From the NCBI GenBank assembly GCA_963693085.1, contig OY856413.1:469317379-469381378 (forward strand): a stretch of DNA of 64,000 bases. Reading direction: 5' to 3'. The DNA is from Alisma plantago-aquatica. Lineage: Eukaryota > Streptophyta > Magnoliopsida > Alismatales > Alismataceae. The notes under the pieces were generated by a model. It saw only the letters and a list, made by a program, of their open reading frames with translations, was not told the origin of the DNA and did no database searches. Positions 31,646-43,345 of the stretch are shown one piece after another; position 1 is the stretch's first letter, and each line of letters opens with the position of its first letter. A program made the position numbers and the translations under genes.

Positions 31646-32804
31646 CCAAATAGAATGCATACATATGTTGGCAATGTGATGAAATTGGTATCCTAAGTAA
31701 TCCATCAATTAGATCTTTCTTTAATTTTAGTTTTTGCAAATTTAACTCTTATCCTTAGTACAATTAATTTACCAGTACTTTTTCTTCAGCCTAGCTGATC
31801 TGTTTTGGTTAGTAGTAGTCTCTAACAACTCCAAATTTCTTAAGTTCAATATTTGCACCTCTTTGAGTCCCTTTACTACTCTGATGCATACACTAGTATT
31901 TAGCACACACTTAAATCATTTTAAGAGCCTAATTAGATTGCAGCTAGACTAATTGCCTGGATGGATGCTATATATGTGTTGCACACCACATGGAGGTTAT
32001 TGTAACATAACATTAATCTAGTTATTAGCAAAAAGGAGATAGTTGTATAAATGAAAGATGAAAACTCAAGCAAATGGATAATCAATTGGTAAACTCTAAC
32101 AAAGTAACAACTCAAACAAATTTCTAAGGATATATGGTAACAGGTTAATAGATTAAGCTAGCAAAGAGTTTTCCAGATTGGATTAAGCTATCAAAGAGAT
32201 GGATAGATCAAAGTTAACTAGATAAGAGGAGAGGCATTAATTAGAGTGATACACCCCGCTTCACAAAGGAAACCTATTTTCCAAGATGAAAGCATGTCCA
32301 TCATTATTTATCACTCTGTGTTAGTCATTCTGTATTTACAACATTTGTTCTTCTTTTTGAAGGGACTAAACCGTTGTACTTTCTATGTTGGGCTTCATTT
32401 TTTACCCTGAGATGGAGATTAGTTAATAGAAGTCACTTGCGTAATGAATATTTGATCGACTAACTATCAGAGGACATTTTTTTAGGATATTAAAAATCAT
32501 GTAGTCCTACTTACTAATAGTGTAATTGTTAGGGCCGTGATATGAAAACCATGACCCAAACCCGGAAAGAAACACATGATTGTTTGGTAACAGTCATGTC
32601 AAAACTTTCATTCTTATATTTATTAATTCGTATTATTGCAAAGAAATGTGCATTGCTATGTATAGAAATACATACTCTCATAATTTAGACTTATAAAAGT
32701 TCCTTACACCTTTTATTACCATGTATGAGTATCGATGTCAAAGGTACTTCAGAATCCTTGAACAAGACTAAGTCTATTTTTTTAGGTTGACTACAAAAAG
32801 TGAC
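31646..32804. other. No feature recognised
   Basis: AT-rich non-coding sequence. The rest of the copia polyprotein interrupted at 11,078 was looked for here and not found. Confidence 0.45.
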
Positions 32805-33605
32805 GCAACCTCTAGACCTAATCTGAAAAATTAGTTCTTAGTTAAAATCCATCAATTTTTCCATCTCCACATTTGGAAGTAGTACATCAGTTTGAATGTT
32901 GTCAATTTGGTTCAATTATGGGTTGACAAAAATCTAGACATTCTAACTTCTATACAGATGTACATCAGTATATATAATTATTTATATGTAATTAATCTTA
33001 CTAATCACACACAATCATAATATGATATTAAACAATAATAGACCAACAACAATTTGTATATCACCATTATACTTACATACATATTATTTTAATAGGAACA
33101 TAGACTACAAAATATGGATTTTAGTTCCTAGTTAGACATCACAAAATCAGATGTGGTTGTTATTTTACTTGTAAAGAATTATTGTGTGTGATTTTGTAGT
33201 CTATCTGTCTATTAACCATAATAGAGGTCGTGACAAAACCTCTAGTCCTAACCCAAAAAATTAGTTCTCAGTTAAAAATCCATCAATTTTCCATCTCCAC
33301 ATTTGGAAGTAGTATATGACTTTGAATGTTGTCAATCTAGTTTAATTATGGCTTGATAAAAATCTAGACATTCTGACTTATATAAAGATGTAAATTAGTT
33401 TATATAATTTATATATAAACAATTAAACTTACTAATCACACACAATCATAATATGATATAAAAAACAATAGAACCACAACAATTTGTATGGCACCATTAT
33501 ACTTGCATACATATTGTTTTAATAGATAGATAGACAATAAAATTTGGATTTCAGTTCCTAGTTAGACATCAAAAAATTGGATCTAGTTTTATTTTAATTG
33601 GAAAT
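32805..33605. repeat. Two-unit tandem repeat, period about 428 bp
   Basis: Units 32,805-33,180 and 33,233-33,605 share long stretches (CCATCTCCACATTTGGAAG, ACTAATCACACACAATCATA, AGTTCCTAGTTAGACATCA) with roughly 85-90% identity by eye. No coding potential. They lie just outside the inverted copia LTR. Confidence 0.8.
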
Positions 33606-33891
33606 AAATATTGTACCTATTCAAATTTTTATTTTAATGGAAAAAAATATTGTACCTATTAATTAGACATCACTTTGTCTTGGATGCATATTTGATAGAG
33701 AAGATTTTTCTTTAAAATTTTGAAACCCTATGCTAATTGTAATGACATGTATTGCTACCTGGAAGAAAAATATAGAGAAAAAACTATAAGAAAAAGGCAA
33801 AAAGCCTAATTTCAAATATGAAACTAGAATAATTGAATAATATGAAACTAATTAGTAGGATGAGATGGAAAACAAACGGGTGTATACTCTC

Positions 33892-35836
33892 TATAGGGTT
33901 TCGGTGAGAGGAACATAGTAGAAAAAAATCCTTCCAATGTTACCCTAGATGTCGTACCCCTCATCTCTATAGATCTTCAAAAAAAAAATACATAGAAAGG
34001 ATAAAGATTATACCTTTGGGCATACTATTTTTCCAACAAATTGACACATCTTTGTCGGTGGAGAACTCAAACGTTTGGATACATCCCAAGCTGAGGAACG
34101 ATTGTCTTCTAAACATGACCTTCTTTTTGCTATGTGAAATGCCTTTTCCAAGCCTCCGCACAAGTGCCTAGACCTCTACTCACCCATATGGATGAGGGAG
34201 AACATGGTTTACCACCTTCGCTACCTGTTGAAGAGGAACACAGTTGTTGATGTGCTAGTCATGTTGAAACTCCCTTTCTTATCCTATCTTGGGTTGTCAG
34301 CCTTAGGGCATTTTTTCTATCTTCAAGAAATAATTTCCATGGACAACTTGTCTCACAATGTATGTCAAGTGTATCTCATACTACTGGATGAACACCATTT
34401 ATATAGGATATTCATAGGCTTGTAATTTCCTAATTCCAATCTCTTTCCTAATCACAATCTCAAAAATAGTCTCAAAATAGAATACGCAGATGGGACACCA
34501 GTCGACTGATGGGGACTCTTAGTCACCCGACTAGGTCCCTTCAGAGACTAAGATGGATTTGTCAATCACCAAACTCTAGAAGTGGAGTCCCACAACTTTC
34601 CAGTCCAGTTCTGCATTAGCTTCCAATTTGATTCTAAATCAAATATGCACACTTTGCCTAATAGGTTACAGTTGACCGATATGTCATTTTCCCAAAGTGA
34701 AAGTCAGACGATTGACTAACAATATATTGATCTACTTTCCAAATTCATCTAGTTGACCGAATGGACATTCCAGTCACTTAATTAGGTTGGAATCAGTCAA
34801 TTCATGATTCAAAACCATTATAATCATATGTTTGATTGCAAACTTCTATTCCCTTATGCATCCTTACGTGTGTGACCCAATAGGTTCCCAATTATGTTGG
34901 TTGTGATGTTCGAACACTTTAAAGTAAAGATTGGTGTCTAGAAGGACACCATTGCCACCCACATTGTAAGAGTAAGTTGAAAAACAACTTCAACCTATAG
35001 AGTCACTAATATTACCATGACCATACAATCCCTTTGTCATAGATATCCATATTGAAACAAAGACTAAAAATTTTCATCCTCTAATCATTCAATCTATGTT
35101 CCTTGAACTAGAGCAGACTACTTGAAATATTGTGAGCTCAATATCATATATTGACTCACATGAGTATGGCCACACATTTCCATAGTGTCACTTATCAAGT
35201 AGTTGGGATACCATGCCAAAGGAGGGACAATTCAATCTACATCACTCACAATAATACAAAAGCGTTATATTGCACCCAATTACCATCTTTTTGGCAATGT
35301 TGATTCAAATTCATGTTGGGTTAGTGTCAAAGTGCACAGAACAATGTGTGATTACTATGGTGACTTCATGTCTTAGAATTGTAATCACCATTGTCACATT
35401 AAGATATGAATCTGATATTGCATTACATGAATTCCATGTGTCATTCTCAATGTGGGTTTGTCTAGTACCACTTATTCTCTAACAACAACCCATGTATCTG
35501 AGTTGAGATCCAATATCATGACTAAATAGATATATTAATCAGTCACCATACACAGTCGTCTTGTGTATTATTGGTGTCCATTCATGTACAAAATAATAAG
35601 CAAATGGATACATAACAAGAATGAGTACTCTGAGTGTACATATGATCTCATGCTTAGGTCCTTTACCCAAACCAAATATCATCAAGTCAAAACATTCTTA
35701 GGACATTGTTAAGTTTATTCATAATATGAAAACAAACATAAAAAGTGGAATTGTCTTTTATTAATAATCAAGTCACGTATAAGTTATCCCTATGACAATC
35801 ATCATATGATGGCTCTCAATACATACAACTAAGAGT
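33892..35836 (-). repeat. Copia-type 3' LTR, inverted relative to the other copia
   Basis: Reading on the minus strand it starts just after a purine-rich tract (GCAAGTGGGGA at about 35,836-35,847) and ends near TATAGGG at 33,892. It shares order and motifs with the LTR at 6,770-8,695 (TTCAAGGAACATAGATTGA, TATA box, GTCAACCGACT-like short repeats) but is much diverged, so it is a different member or older insertion. Confidence 0.7.
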
Positions 35837-36975
35837 CCCCACTTGCACTAGAGCCAATCACTCACAAATCTAATTCCACATGAACTACATGACCACCATG
35901 CTTCTGCTATGAATGTGGTTTAGTCAAGGGATCAACAACGTTGCTTTCAGTTGGTACTGTTCCAATCATAACATCTGCTTATTGTATGATCTCTCAAACG
36001 AGATGGTAACATCTGAGTATGTGCTTAGAACACTAATGTAATCTAAGTTTCTTTGCTAGTGCAACAACCTATTGTTGTCAAATTAAAGGTCTACTACATT
36101 GTCAATGGATAGAGCCACTCCTAGTTCACCAATTAACTTCTTGACCCATCCAACTTCCTGTGCTTCACTAGAAGAAGCAATTTACACAACCGTTATTGTT
36201 GAATCAACCATTTTTTCATGGTTAAAGATTTATCAACAGATAGCTTGGTCATTGAGGCAAAACGAAAAATTGTTTCTAAACAATATCATACTTGTTTGTT
36301 CAGAATCTTGTGTCAATGTATCATTTACAACCAAGTCTTCCTTACCACCATAAATTAGGAATTGATTCTTAATTATTCTCAAGTACTTATAGATGTTCTT
36401 TATATCAGTCTAATGAGCCTCACCCAGATCCATGTGGTGCCTACTTATCATGCTCAAAGCATAGGAAACATCAAGATGTGTACACAACATTGTATTCACG
36501 ATGGATCAAATTGAGGATGCATATGTAATCTTAACCATGTGTTCCCTCTCTTTGAAAGAGATGGGACATTGTCCTTTAGAGAGACTTATTCTAAGATACA
36601 TGGGTAACTTTCCTGTCTTAGGCTCTTGCATGTTGAACCTTTTCAACACTTTGTCAATGTATGTACTTTGACTTAGACCAAGAAGCCTTCTAGATTTATA
36701 TATGTAGATCTTGATTCCTAGTATATAGCATGCTTACCCTAAGTCCTTAGTGAGCATATTTCCCAACCATATTTTAACCTTAGTAGGAATGTTATTCCCC
36801 ATCAATAGTATGTCATCAACATACAATATGATGAATACAATTATACTCCCACTAACCTTCTTATAAACACAAGGATCATATTCATTTTGAGTTAAACCAA
36901 ACTATTTCACTATATCATCAAAACAAAGATGCTATCTACATGATGTTTGCTTTAGTTTGTAGATTGACCTTATGC
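35837..36975 (-). pseudogene. Copia pol remnant: RT and RNase H
   Basis: Minus-strand reading from 36,975 gives QNEYDPCVYKKVSGS, then ILYVDDILLMGNNIP with the catalytic YVDD box, then YILGIKIYIYKSRRLLGLSQ, STYIDKVLKRFNMQEP, and later RNase H fragments ending KHILRCYHLV and NVVDPLTKPHS before the LTR. This is the Ty1/copia order RT-RNase H-3' LTR. Many stops (for example after TKDLG and in YASSI) show it is dead. Upstream pol (protease, integrase) and the 5' LTR are not visible above 36,975. Confidence 0.85.
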
Positions 36976-37492
36976 AAAACTTATGGTGGTTGATGTGGCA
37001 ACTAACGTAGCCAATTTTGAATGATATGATGTTATGGAGAATGAAACTGACTACAAACTAGAAGTTGATGCCCTCCGTAAGAAATTAATATGAGCAATAC
37101 CCTATATATGCTAATTGGATCGAGATCATACAATGGAAGTTAAAAGAGAAAAGCAACTGGAATGTCACCTTGTCACACAACAATGCAATATGTTGATAGA
37201 TGGTTTGGCAAAATGCCTCCTTAAAATCAATATTGGTTTCTTCAGCAACACGAGTTTTCGACCGACCAAAAAAAATATTGGTTTCTTCAAGTATGTCAAA
37301 CCTTCTGGTCTAGTCAAAACTTATCTAGGGAAAGATATTTATAATGGTAGTAGTACTACCATATTTCAATCCAGTTCTATGTCTAATTCTCATAGTCCTA
37401 CTTTGAATTTACTAGTAAAAGGAGGGCGGGATGAATAAGAAACCTCTTGGCTCACCCCAAAAAAATTGAACAAATGTGGTTAATTTTTTCAT
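36976..37492. other. No gene recognised
   Basis: One frame of 107 codons (37,115-37,438) without recognisable family; it contains short repeats (NIGFF twice) and looks accidental. Confidence 0.4.
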
Positions 37493-37640
37493 ACAGTAAG
37501 ATGACCTTTAACGGAAGACACCAAGATGGTTATACACTCGGTTTGTTAGTGAGAGGTCCCAGGATCGAGCCCAGGCCACAGGATGAATAGAATGACCAAT
37601 TTTTTAATATATATATATTTCAGACAGTAAGATGACCTTT
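37493..37640 (+). mobile_element. tRNA-derived SINE with 17-bp target-site duplications
   Basis: ACAGTAAGATGACCTTT occurs at 37,493-37,509 and 37,624-37,640, bounding a 114-bp insert. The insert holds TGGTTATACACTCGG (box A-like) and GGATCGAGCCC (one mismatch from the box B consensus GGTTCRANNCC), the internal RNA polymerase III promoter of tRNA-derived SINEs, and a T-rich, TA-repeat 3' end. Long perfect duplications point to LINE-type integration and a fairly recent insertion. Confidence 0.75.
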
Positions 37641-39844
37641 CATACTGGGGGGGAATTAGTTTTGAGGGAAATTTTTATTTGAAAGGAAATATATTATTTG
37701 TTGCACATTTTTGTAAGTAACAATCCTGAATCATTAGTAGAACCATACTTAACTGCATAAGAATATTGTGGATTTTCTTTACTTGAATGGAAATATTTAT
37801 ATATAGATGGAACAAAATTCTTGAAAAAAAATTGATGTAAAATAATCATTTGGTAAGAAATTTCACTGTGAAGGAATTAAATTCTTATGAGGAAGTTAAA
37901 TGCTTATGCAGTACAAGTCTCACTTGAAGTAATTCCTCGCATGGATATTTTTAATTAGGTGAATCTAAGTCGTGATGAAAATTTGGTAATTAGAGGAAAC
38001 TACTTAAAAAAAGGAATTTGTCTACATTGACACAAGTTAAGTTTGCTGGGAGTCAAACATTTAGCGCTGAAATATGCAATTAAATGTAAATAAATTTTCT
38101 ATAAGATATCACCTTGAGGGAATGGTATCTGTGGTCAACAGATACTTGGAAAGACACATTTATGTGAATATAAATAAACTTATAATGAGATTTTTATACT
38201 AGAGGAAAAGGTTTTGATTAGAAAACTCTTTACTTATTGAAGAAAATACATATGTTACTATATAATTCTTACACAGTGGAAATATGAAAGAGAAATATTT
38301 TACTTGAACGAAACTTAATGGAGAAAACATTATACTTCATGGATATAATTTAAGGAAGGAACACATCCATAACTATAGAGAAGGAAAATAATACAGGAAA
38401 GTTTATCTTTCATACCATATATTTGGTATACAAATAAGTTCTCTTATAATTGTTTTCCCACTATTTATCATCCATTCAGATGAAATAAAATTTGGCGAGA
38501 AACTTTCATTGATTCCCCATGAAAAATGTCTCTTTCCTCATCAAATTGGTAACCTATCAATATCAACAATTTTATCACCACTTCTTCTCTTAAAATTTCT
38601 TTTTTACCAAACATTGTCTTAATGTCGATGTGTGAGGGATAGAGACATATTTTTTAAATGTTTAACATATCACTTCCCCCATCACCACATTGGGGTGAAG
38701 ACAAAAGAAAGGGGAAAGTCTTTAACGGAATTTAATGTTCATGGCTTGTATTCTATTTCACTATCTCATACTAACCAAACACATTACAAACATACATCAT
38801 CTGCTTCATTTCATTCCTGAAACATGCAATTAATGGAAGGTTCACTGGATGATGTGGAAAGTAAATTGTCCTTGTTAAGATTGCAAAGGCAATGCTTTTG
38901 TAGTTGAATAGTGATACCCTCCACACACAATATAACATTTCTCTGAGATCGTTGTTCATTGTGCATTAGATGGTATGGGAAAGTGTTACATGAAATGGTA
39001 AAAAAATTTGTTTATGAGAGAGAGTAAAGTAGTGAGATAAAGAAAAAAAGAGAATGTAAGACCGCAAAATGATAGGCCTTGATGAGGGTGCTTTAAAAGA
39101 AAAGGAGTGAAAAAAAGACATAAATTTTAAGAGAGAGAGAGAGATCTATATATCAAACTACATGTGTACTTTTCATATGTTTTAACCATTAGATTAAATT
39201 TATATTATGCGAATTATAAATATGTATATTTGTTGACTATTTATTGTTTGAATTTTGTAATTTTCCTACCATTGATACTAAAATGTATGCCGTGGTATTC
39301 AATTTACGTTTAGAGAGATACAAACAAACATATAGGTTTAATAAATATGTATTGTTCAAATAGATCCTAATATATACAATAGCAATACACTCTTATGAAG
39401 TACACAATCCATCACACGACAATATATAAAAACACACTAAGGATAAAGTAACAATTTTGTTGGAGGTTTTTTCTTATGCATTAAGAAAATCACATCAAGT
39501 GAAAAGCATCATAAATGCACTTTGATATATTAACGATGTGCATTCTATTATATAGTAGTACTTATAAATAAATAATATACTTGTGACTTACTAATTATTT
39601 ATCTAAGTGTTTTGTGTACTATGTTATTAATCTTTTCTGTTGGTTTTATATTCTACATTCTTTCTTCATATTGTCTATCTTATTGACATTTTTGTCTTTT
39701 ATTTTCTTTTTCTTTTTTTAGTTCTTTTTTGTGTGAGAGGATAAGTCCAACAATCTTATCACAAAATAATAAAGAAAGCATTACTTGTTTCTATAAATCT
39801 TCCCTCCTGATACTCCAACTTATAAGTGAATCTGCAACTTATGC
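37641..39844. other. AT-rich sequence, no feature recognised
   Basis: Non-coding; a short GA run lies near 39,131-39,142. Confidence 0.45.
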
Positions 39845-40690
39845 CATGTTTGGGACGCGGTGAATGAAGGGGAGGAGAGGAGAAGGGAAGGGAGGGGAGA
39901 GGAGGAGACACTTATTTTAGTGTGTTTGGTTAGCATGGGGAGGGGAAGTAGAGAGAATACAAAAAATATAAAAATATGTCATTTTTTAACAAGCCATATT
40001 ATTCCAAAAGGCTACATACACCACACACATATTAGTATATAAAAAGTTAAGATAAATTAAAATTACATGTCTCATAAAAAAAATTATTCATATAATTATT
40101 TTTATAACTGTCGTGATTATATGTGTACTTTCATTCATATTTATAACTTTTTCTTCATTTATTTGAGCTCTTTCCAGAACATGAGAGTCCCTTCACTTTC
40201 CTCGACAATTCCCTCACTTTTTCTATTTTTTCTTATGTTATTATGTTAAAAAAATTATTTATCTCAAACTTTTTGTGTTATCTAATAACATTTTTTATAG
40301 ACATTTTAAAATTTTTTTTAAATTGTACAATGCATTTACTGCAGATTCCTTTTATTTTAATTTTTTCCTCCCGCTTCCCTCCAACATTTTGTATTTCCTC
40401 CAAGTGAGGTGAGAAACTACATACGCATTTCTCTCATTGGTTGTGAGCTATACAAGTATTTCTCACCATATTATTTATATTTTCCCTCCACATTCCAAAT
40501 TTACCGCCAAGTCTTTTCCATTTTCCCTCATCTCCACTCTGATTTGGTGGGAAGAAAAGTGGTTGGAAATATACTTGATTCTTTCCCCTCCATTCACTTC
40601 CCTTCTCCTTCCCCACGTGTAACCGAATAGCTTAAGCCCTTTCTCCTCTCTTCCCCTCCCATGTCCTCCATTCACCGCGTACCAAACATG
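39845..40690. mobile_element. MITE-like element with long terminal inverted repeats
   Basis: The left end CATGTTTGGGACGCGGTGAA is mirrored by TTCACCGCGTACCAAACATG at the right end, followed inward on both sides by GGGGAGG/CCTCCCC purine-pyrimidine tracts. Size is about 846 bp with an AT-rich core and no transposase. The TGTTTGG terminus recalls Tourist/Harbinger MITEs, but no TAA-type target duplication is clear, so the superfamily is open. Confidence 0.65.
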
Positions 40691-41886
40691 TCGTCAAAGA
40701 TAACAAACAAGCCAAGCCAATCAGTCAAACCCACAGACAAGTCAAGTGTGCCTCTTCCATTCTCTCGTTCATATACTGTATACGTTTTTTAGTTTTGTAT
40801 TATTTATTATGTTTATTGTGTTAAATATAGTTAAATTCCTATTAATTCATGACATTCTTGTTTTAACAAATATATTATGACCTCTGAAGTTTACAAAAAT
40901 ATACATATTTTACAAACAAATATGTTGTGAACACTATTAACAAAATATCATATACCATTAGTCTTTTCTCCCTCCTAACATGCATTGGACTTTGTTTTGT
41001 GGACATGCTATAGAAAAAAAACTAATCTTACACTATTAAAAAAAGCACAATATACATAAACAGAACTATATGTCTACTATAATTTTTTTTTAATTTATGA
41101 ATGAACCCACCGTAGGTAGGGCTACTATTGTACCCACCCTAACATGTTAAATACTCGAGGCCTAAGAAGGTTTGGTCCGATCACTCCCTCCCGTTGCCGA
41201 TCAATACCAAATGTCATTTGCAGAGAGCCTTTTGGTGTATTCAAACTCGGGCCCTTCATTGGTTCTTACAAAGCTCTTACCAACCAAGTTTACTCTGGCT
41301 GCATATATATCAACTATACTTTGTTATACGAAAAATTATTTATACATAATATACAAATATCAGATATATTCACACTATACACCTTGGATTATCAAATTTA
41401 TTTTGTCTTTTATATGGATAAAAATGATAATTAATTAATTAGTAATCAACGTTTGTATTATTTTGTTAATATATCTTATAAACTATTTCAGAATTTGTTA
41501 TTTTGAAACGTCTTGAGGTATATGTGAAAATAAGAAAACATAATGTATTTTTATGAAATATACCCTATTATGTATACTCTTTTACTTACTCTCATTGACC
41601 ATAATATTATTTAATATTTTTCCTCTCCCACACTTTTTCTCTCTTCTTCACACAACAGAGGATGACATTAACTCTCTCCCTCTTGCCTATATTTCCTGCT
41701 CTCTCATTCTCTTCCTCTTTTTCTGTTTCCTCTCATTTACACTGATATTACCTACGCGCTGGGTAACCTTGGGTGACGAGAAACATTTTTTGTTAAATTC
41801 CATTGTTGCCGCACCTTCTATAAAAACGCCCACCCACTCCTACGGAAATTATACATCATTAGAGCCTAGAGTCTTGTCCGTAGCAG
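40691..41886. other. No feature recognised
   Basis: AT-rich. A frame at 41,553-41,969 begins with a hydrophobic low-complexity stretch; I do not call it. Confidence 0.4.
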
Positions 41887-42234
41887 TTGAATACAGCAAG
41901 TACCTTAGGCAAGAAGGCAATGGCAAACTCATCACATTCCGGCAGACAAGGTGGCAAATGGACGTTTAGGGTAATGGAGAATGGGACAGCCGTATGTGGG
42001 TTTTCCCATTCTCCACCGAGATCCCCTAAATCCTTTCCTAGTGTGCAAGGTGGTGCCCCTGCTGCTGGAGTGCAACGAGTTCCATTGATGGAGGAAGTAC
42101 CTCCTCATAAGCCATCTGAATCTACAACGACCATGAAGGTGCTAGAGGATGAGTCGACTGCAGTGCGCAGTGCACCGCACCCTCTACCAGTTGGACAGCC
42201 ATCTGGTGGTACAAAACAAAACATTGAAAAGTGA
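41887..42234 (+). other. Possible host exon, 115 codons, unknown
   Basis: The frame reads MANSSHSGRQGGKWTFRVME, then CGFSHSPPRSPKSFPSVQ, then a Pro/Ser-rich tail. GC content is higher than the surroundings and the composition looks protein-like. No family is recognised and no splice partners are clear, so it could be a gene fragment or chance. Confidence 0.3.
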
Positions 42235-42794
42235 GCTTCCATGCCCGAGAAATGATGGTATGCATTTGGTAGCCCCTGACAACAGATCAATAGTTTGGGT
42301 TTCAAAAAGTGGAGAAAGAATTGTAATTCTTTCATGTTAATTTCTCCGGTGATATTTACTTCAAAGGAAATTCTTATGCACCATGTTTTCATCTTGTTTA
42401 CATGCTTTACTGTAATAAGAGTTGTAATCCAATCTTTGTATTTAAATATCAAACATTTATACGATTTATTTATATATTTCCCGGCCTCATAAGATGTGAT
42501 TGTACTTATACATGCTTTTATGTTGTATATGGAGACTCCTAACAAAACATGTGATTTGGGCAGAGGACTCAACCTTACAAGAGCTTGGGGCCTTCCTTAC
42601 AGATTCAGGGCAACCAGCTACACACCCCACTTCCCTACTAAGGGAAAACACAAAGGAAATAAAGAAAGAAAAATAGGAAGAAGCAGAAAAAATATTTTGT
42701 GCATAAATTTTAATATGGAATTAATTTTTTGTCGAAATAAAAAGAATAACATTCGTACCATACCCCTGAGAACAGAAAAAATGCATTGCAAAAT

Positions 42795-43345
42795 ATGAGT
42801 ATTGTACACCCTGAAAATAGTACCAATATTTTGGAGTACAACACCCATATTTTGTGGACATTGTCATCTTTTGGGGTACATTACTCCCTTTATGGGAATG
42901 GTACCAATATATACTTGTTATTTTGGGGTAAATATGTTGTATTTTAAGGTACAATATCCTCATTTGAACTACAATACTTCTATTTTAGGGTGCAATGCCT
43001 ACATTTTTTGGTACATAACTCTCACTTTTCTTATACATCACTCTCGTATTGTGGGTATAGTATCTGTATTTTTGGAGTACATTACACATTATTTGGGGGT
43101 ATCGTACCGGTATTTTGAGGTAAATTACTCTCATTTGGATATAAGGTACGAATGTTACTAGTTAATGTATTGTACCCTAAAACATGAATATGTCCCCCAA
43201 AATATAGACAATGTACCCAAAAATACAAGTATTACATTTCTCTTATATTACTTTGGAGGTACTATACAAAAGTGTACTTGTTGATGTACATTACCCCAAA
43301 ACATGGGTATTGTACCCTTGAATGGGATACCTAAAACATGAATGA
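42795..43345. repeat. Degenerate 22-bp minisatellite that reverses orientation
   Basis: From about 42,795 to 43,160 some 15 units of a TATTTTGGGGTACAATAC-like motif follow one another every 20-26 bp. From about 43,165 to 43,345 the complement (GTATTGTACCCCAAAACATG-like) recurs. The open frame at 42,802-43,161 is a by-product of the repeat (it reads PIFW, PIFCG, YIFW in series). Confidence 0.75.

Noticed and set aside
37510..37623. Functional tRNA gene
   Set aside because: Box A and box B resemble a tRNA, but no cloverleaf can be formed and the insert is flanked by target duplications, so it is a SINE.
41553..41969. 138-codon frame with hydrophobic N-terminus as a membrane protein gene
   Set aside because: The hydrophobic part is T/C-rich low-complexity sequence, and the frame overlaps another better-composed frame; no family or promoter was recognised.
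42802..43161. 119-codon plus-strand frame as a gene
   Set aside because: Its protein repeats with the DNA minisatellite (PIFW, YIFW, YF series) and has no family; it is a by-product of the repeat.
42795..43345. CRISPR-like array
   Set aside because: Units are contiguous and degenerate with no unique spacers, in a plant nuclear context.
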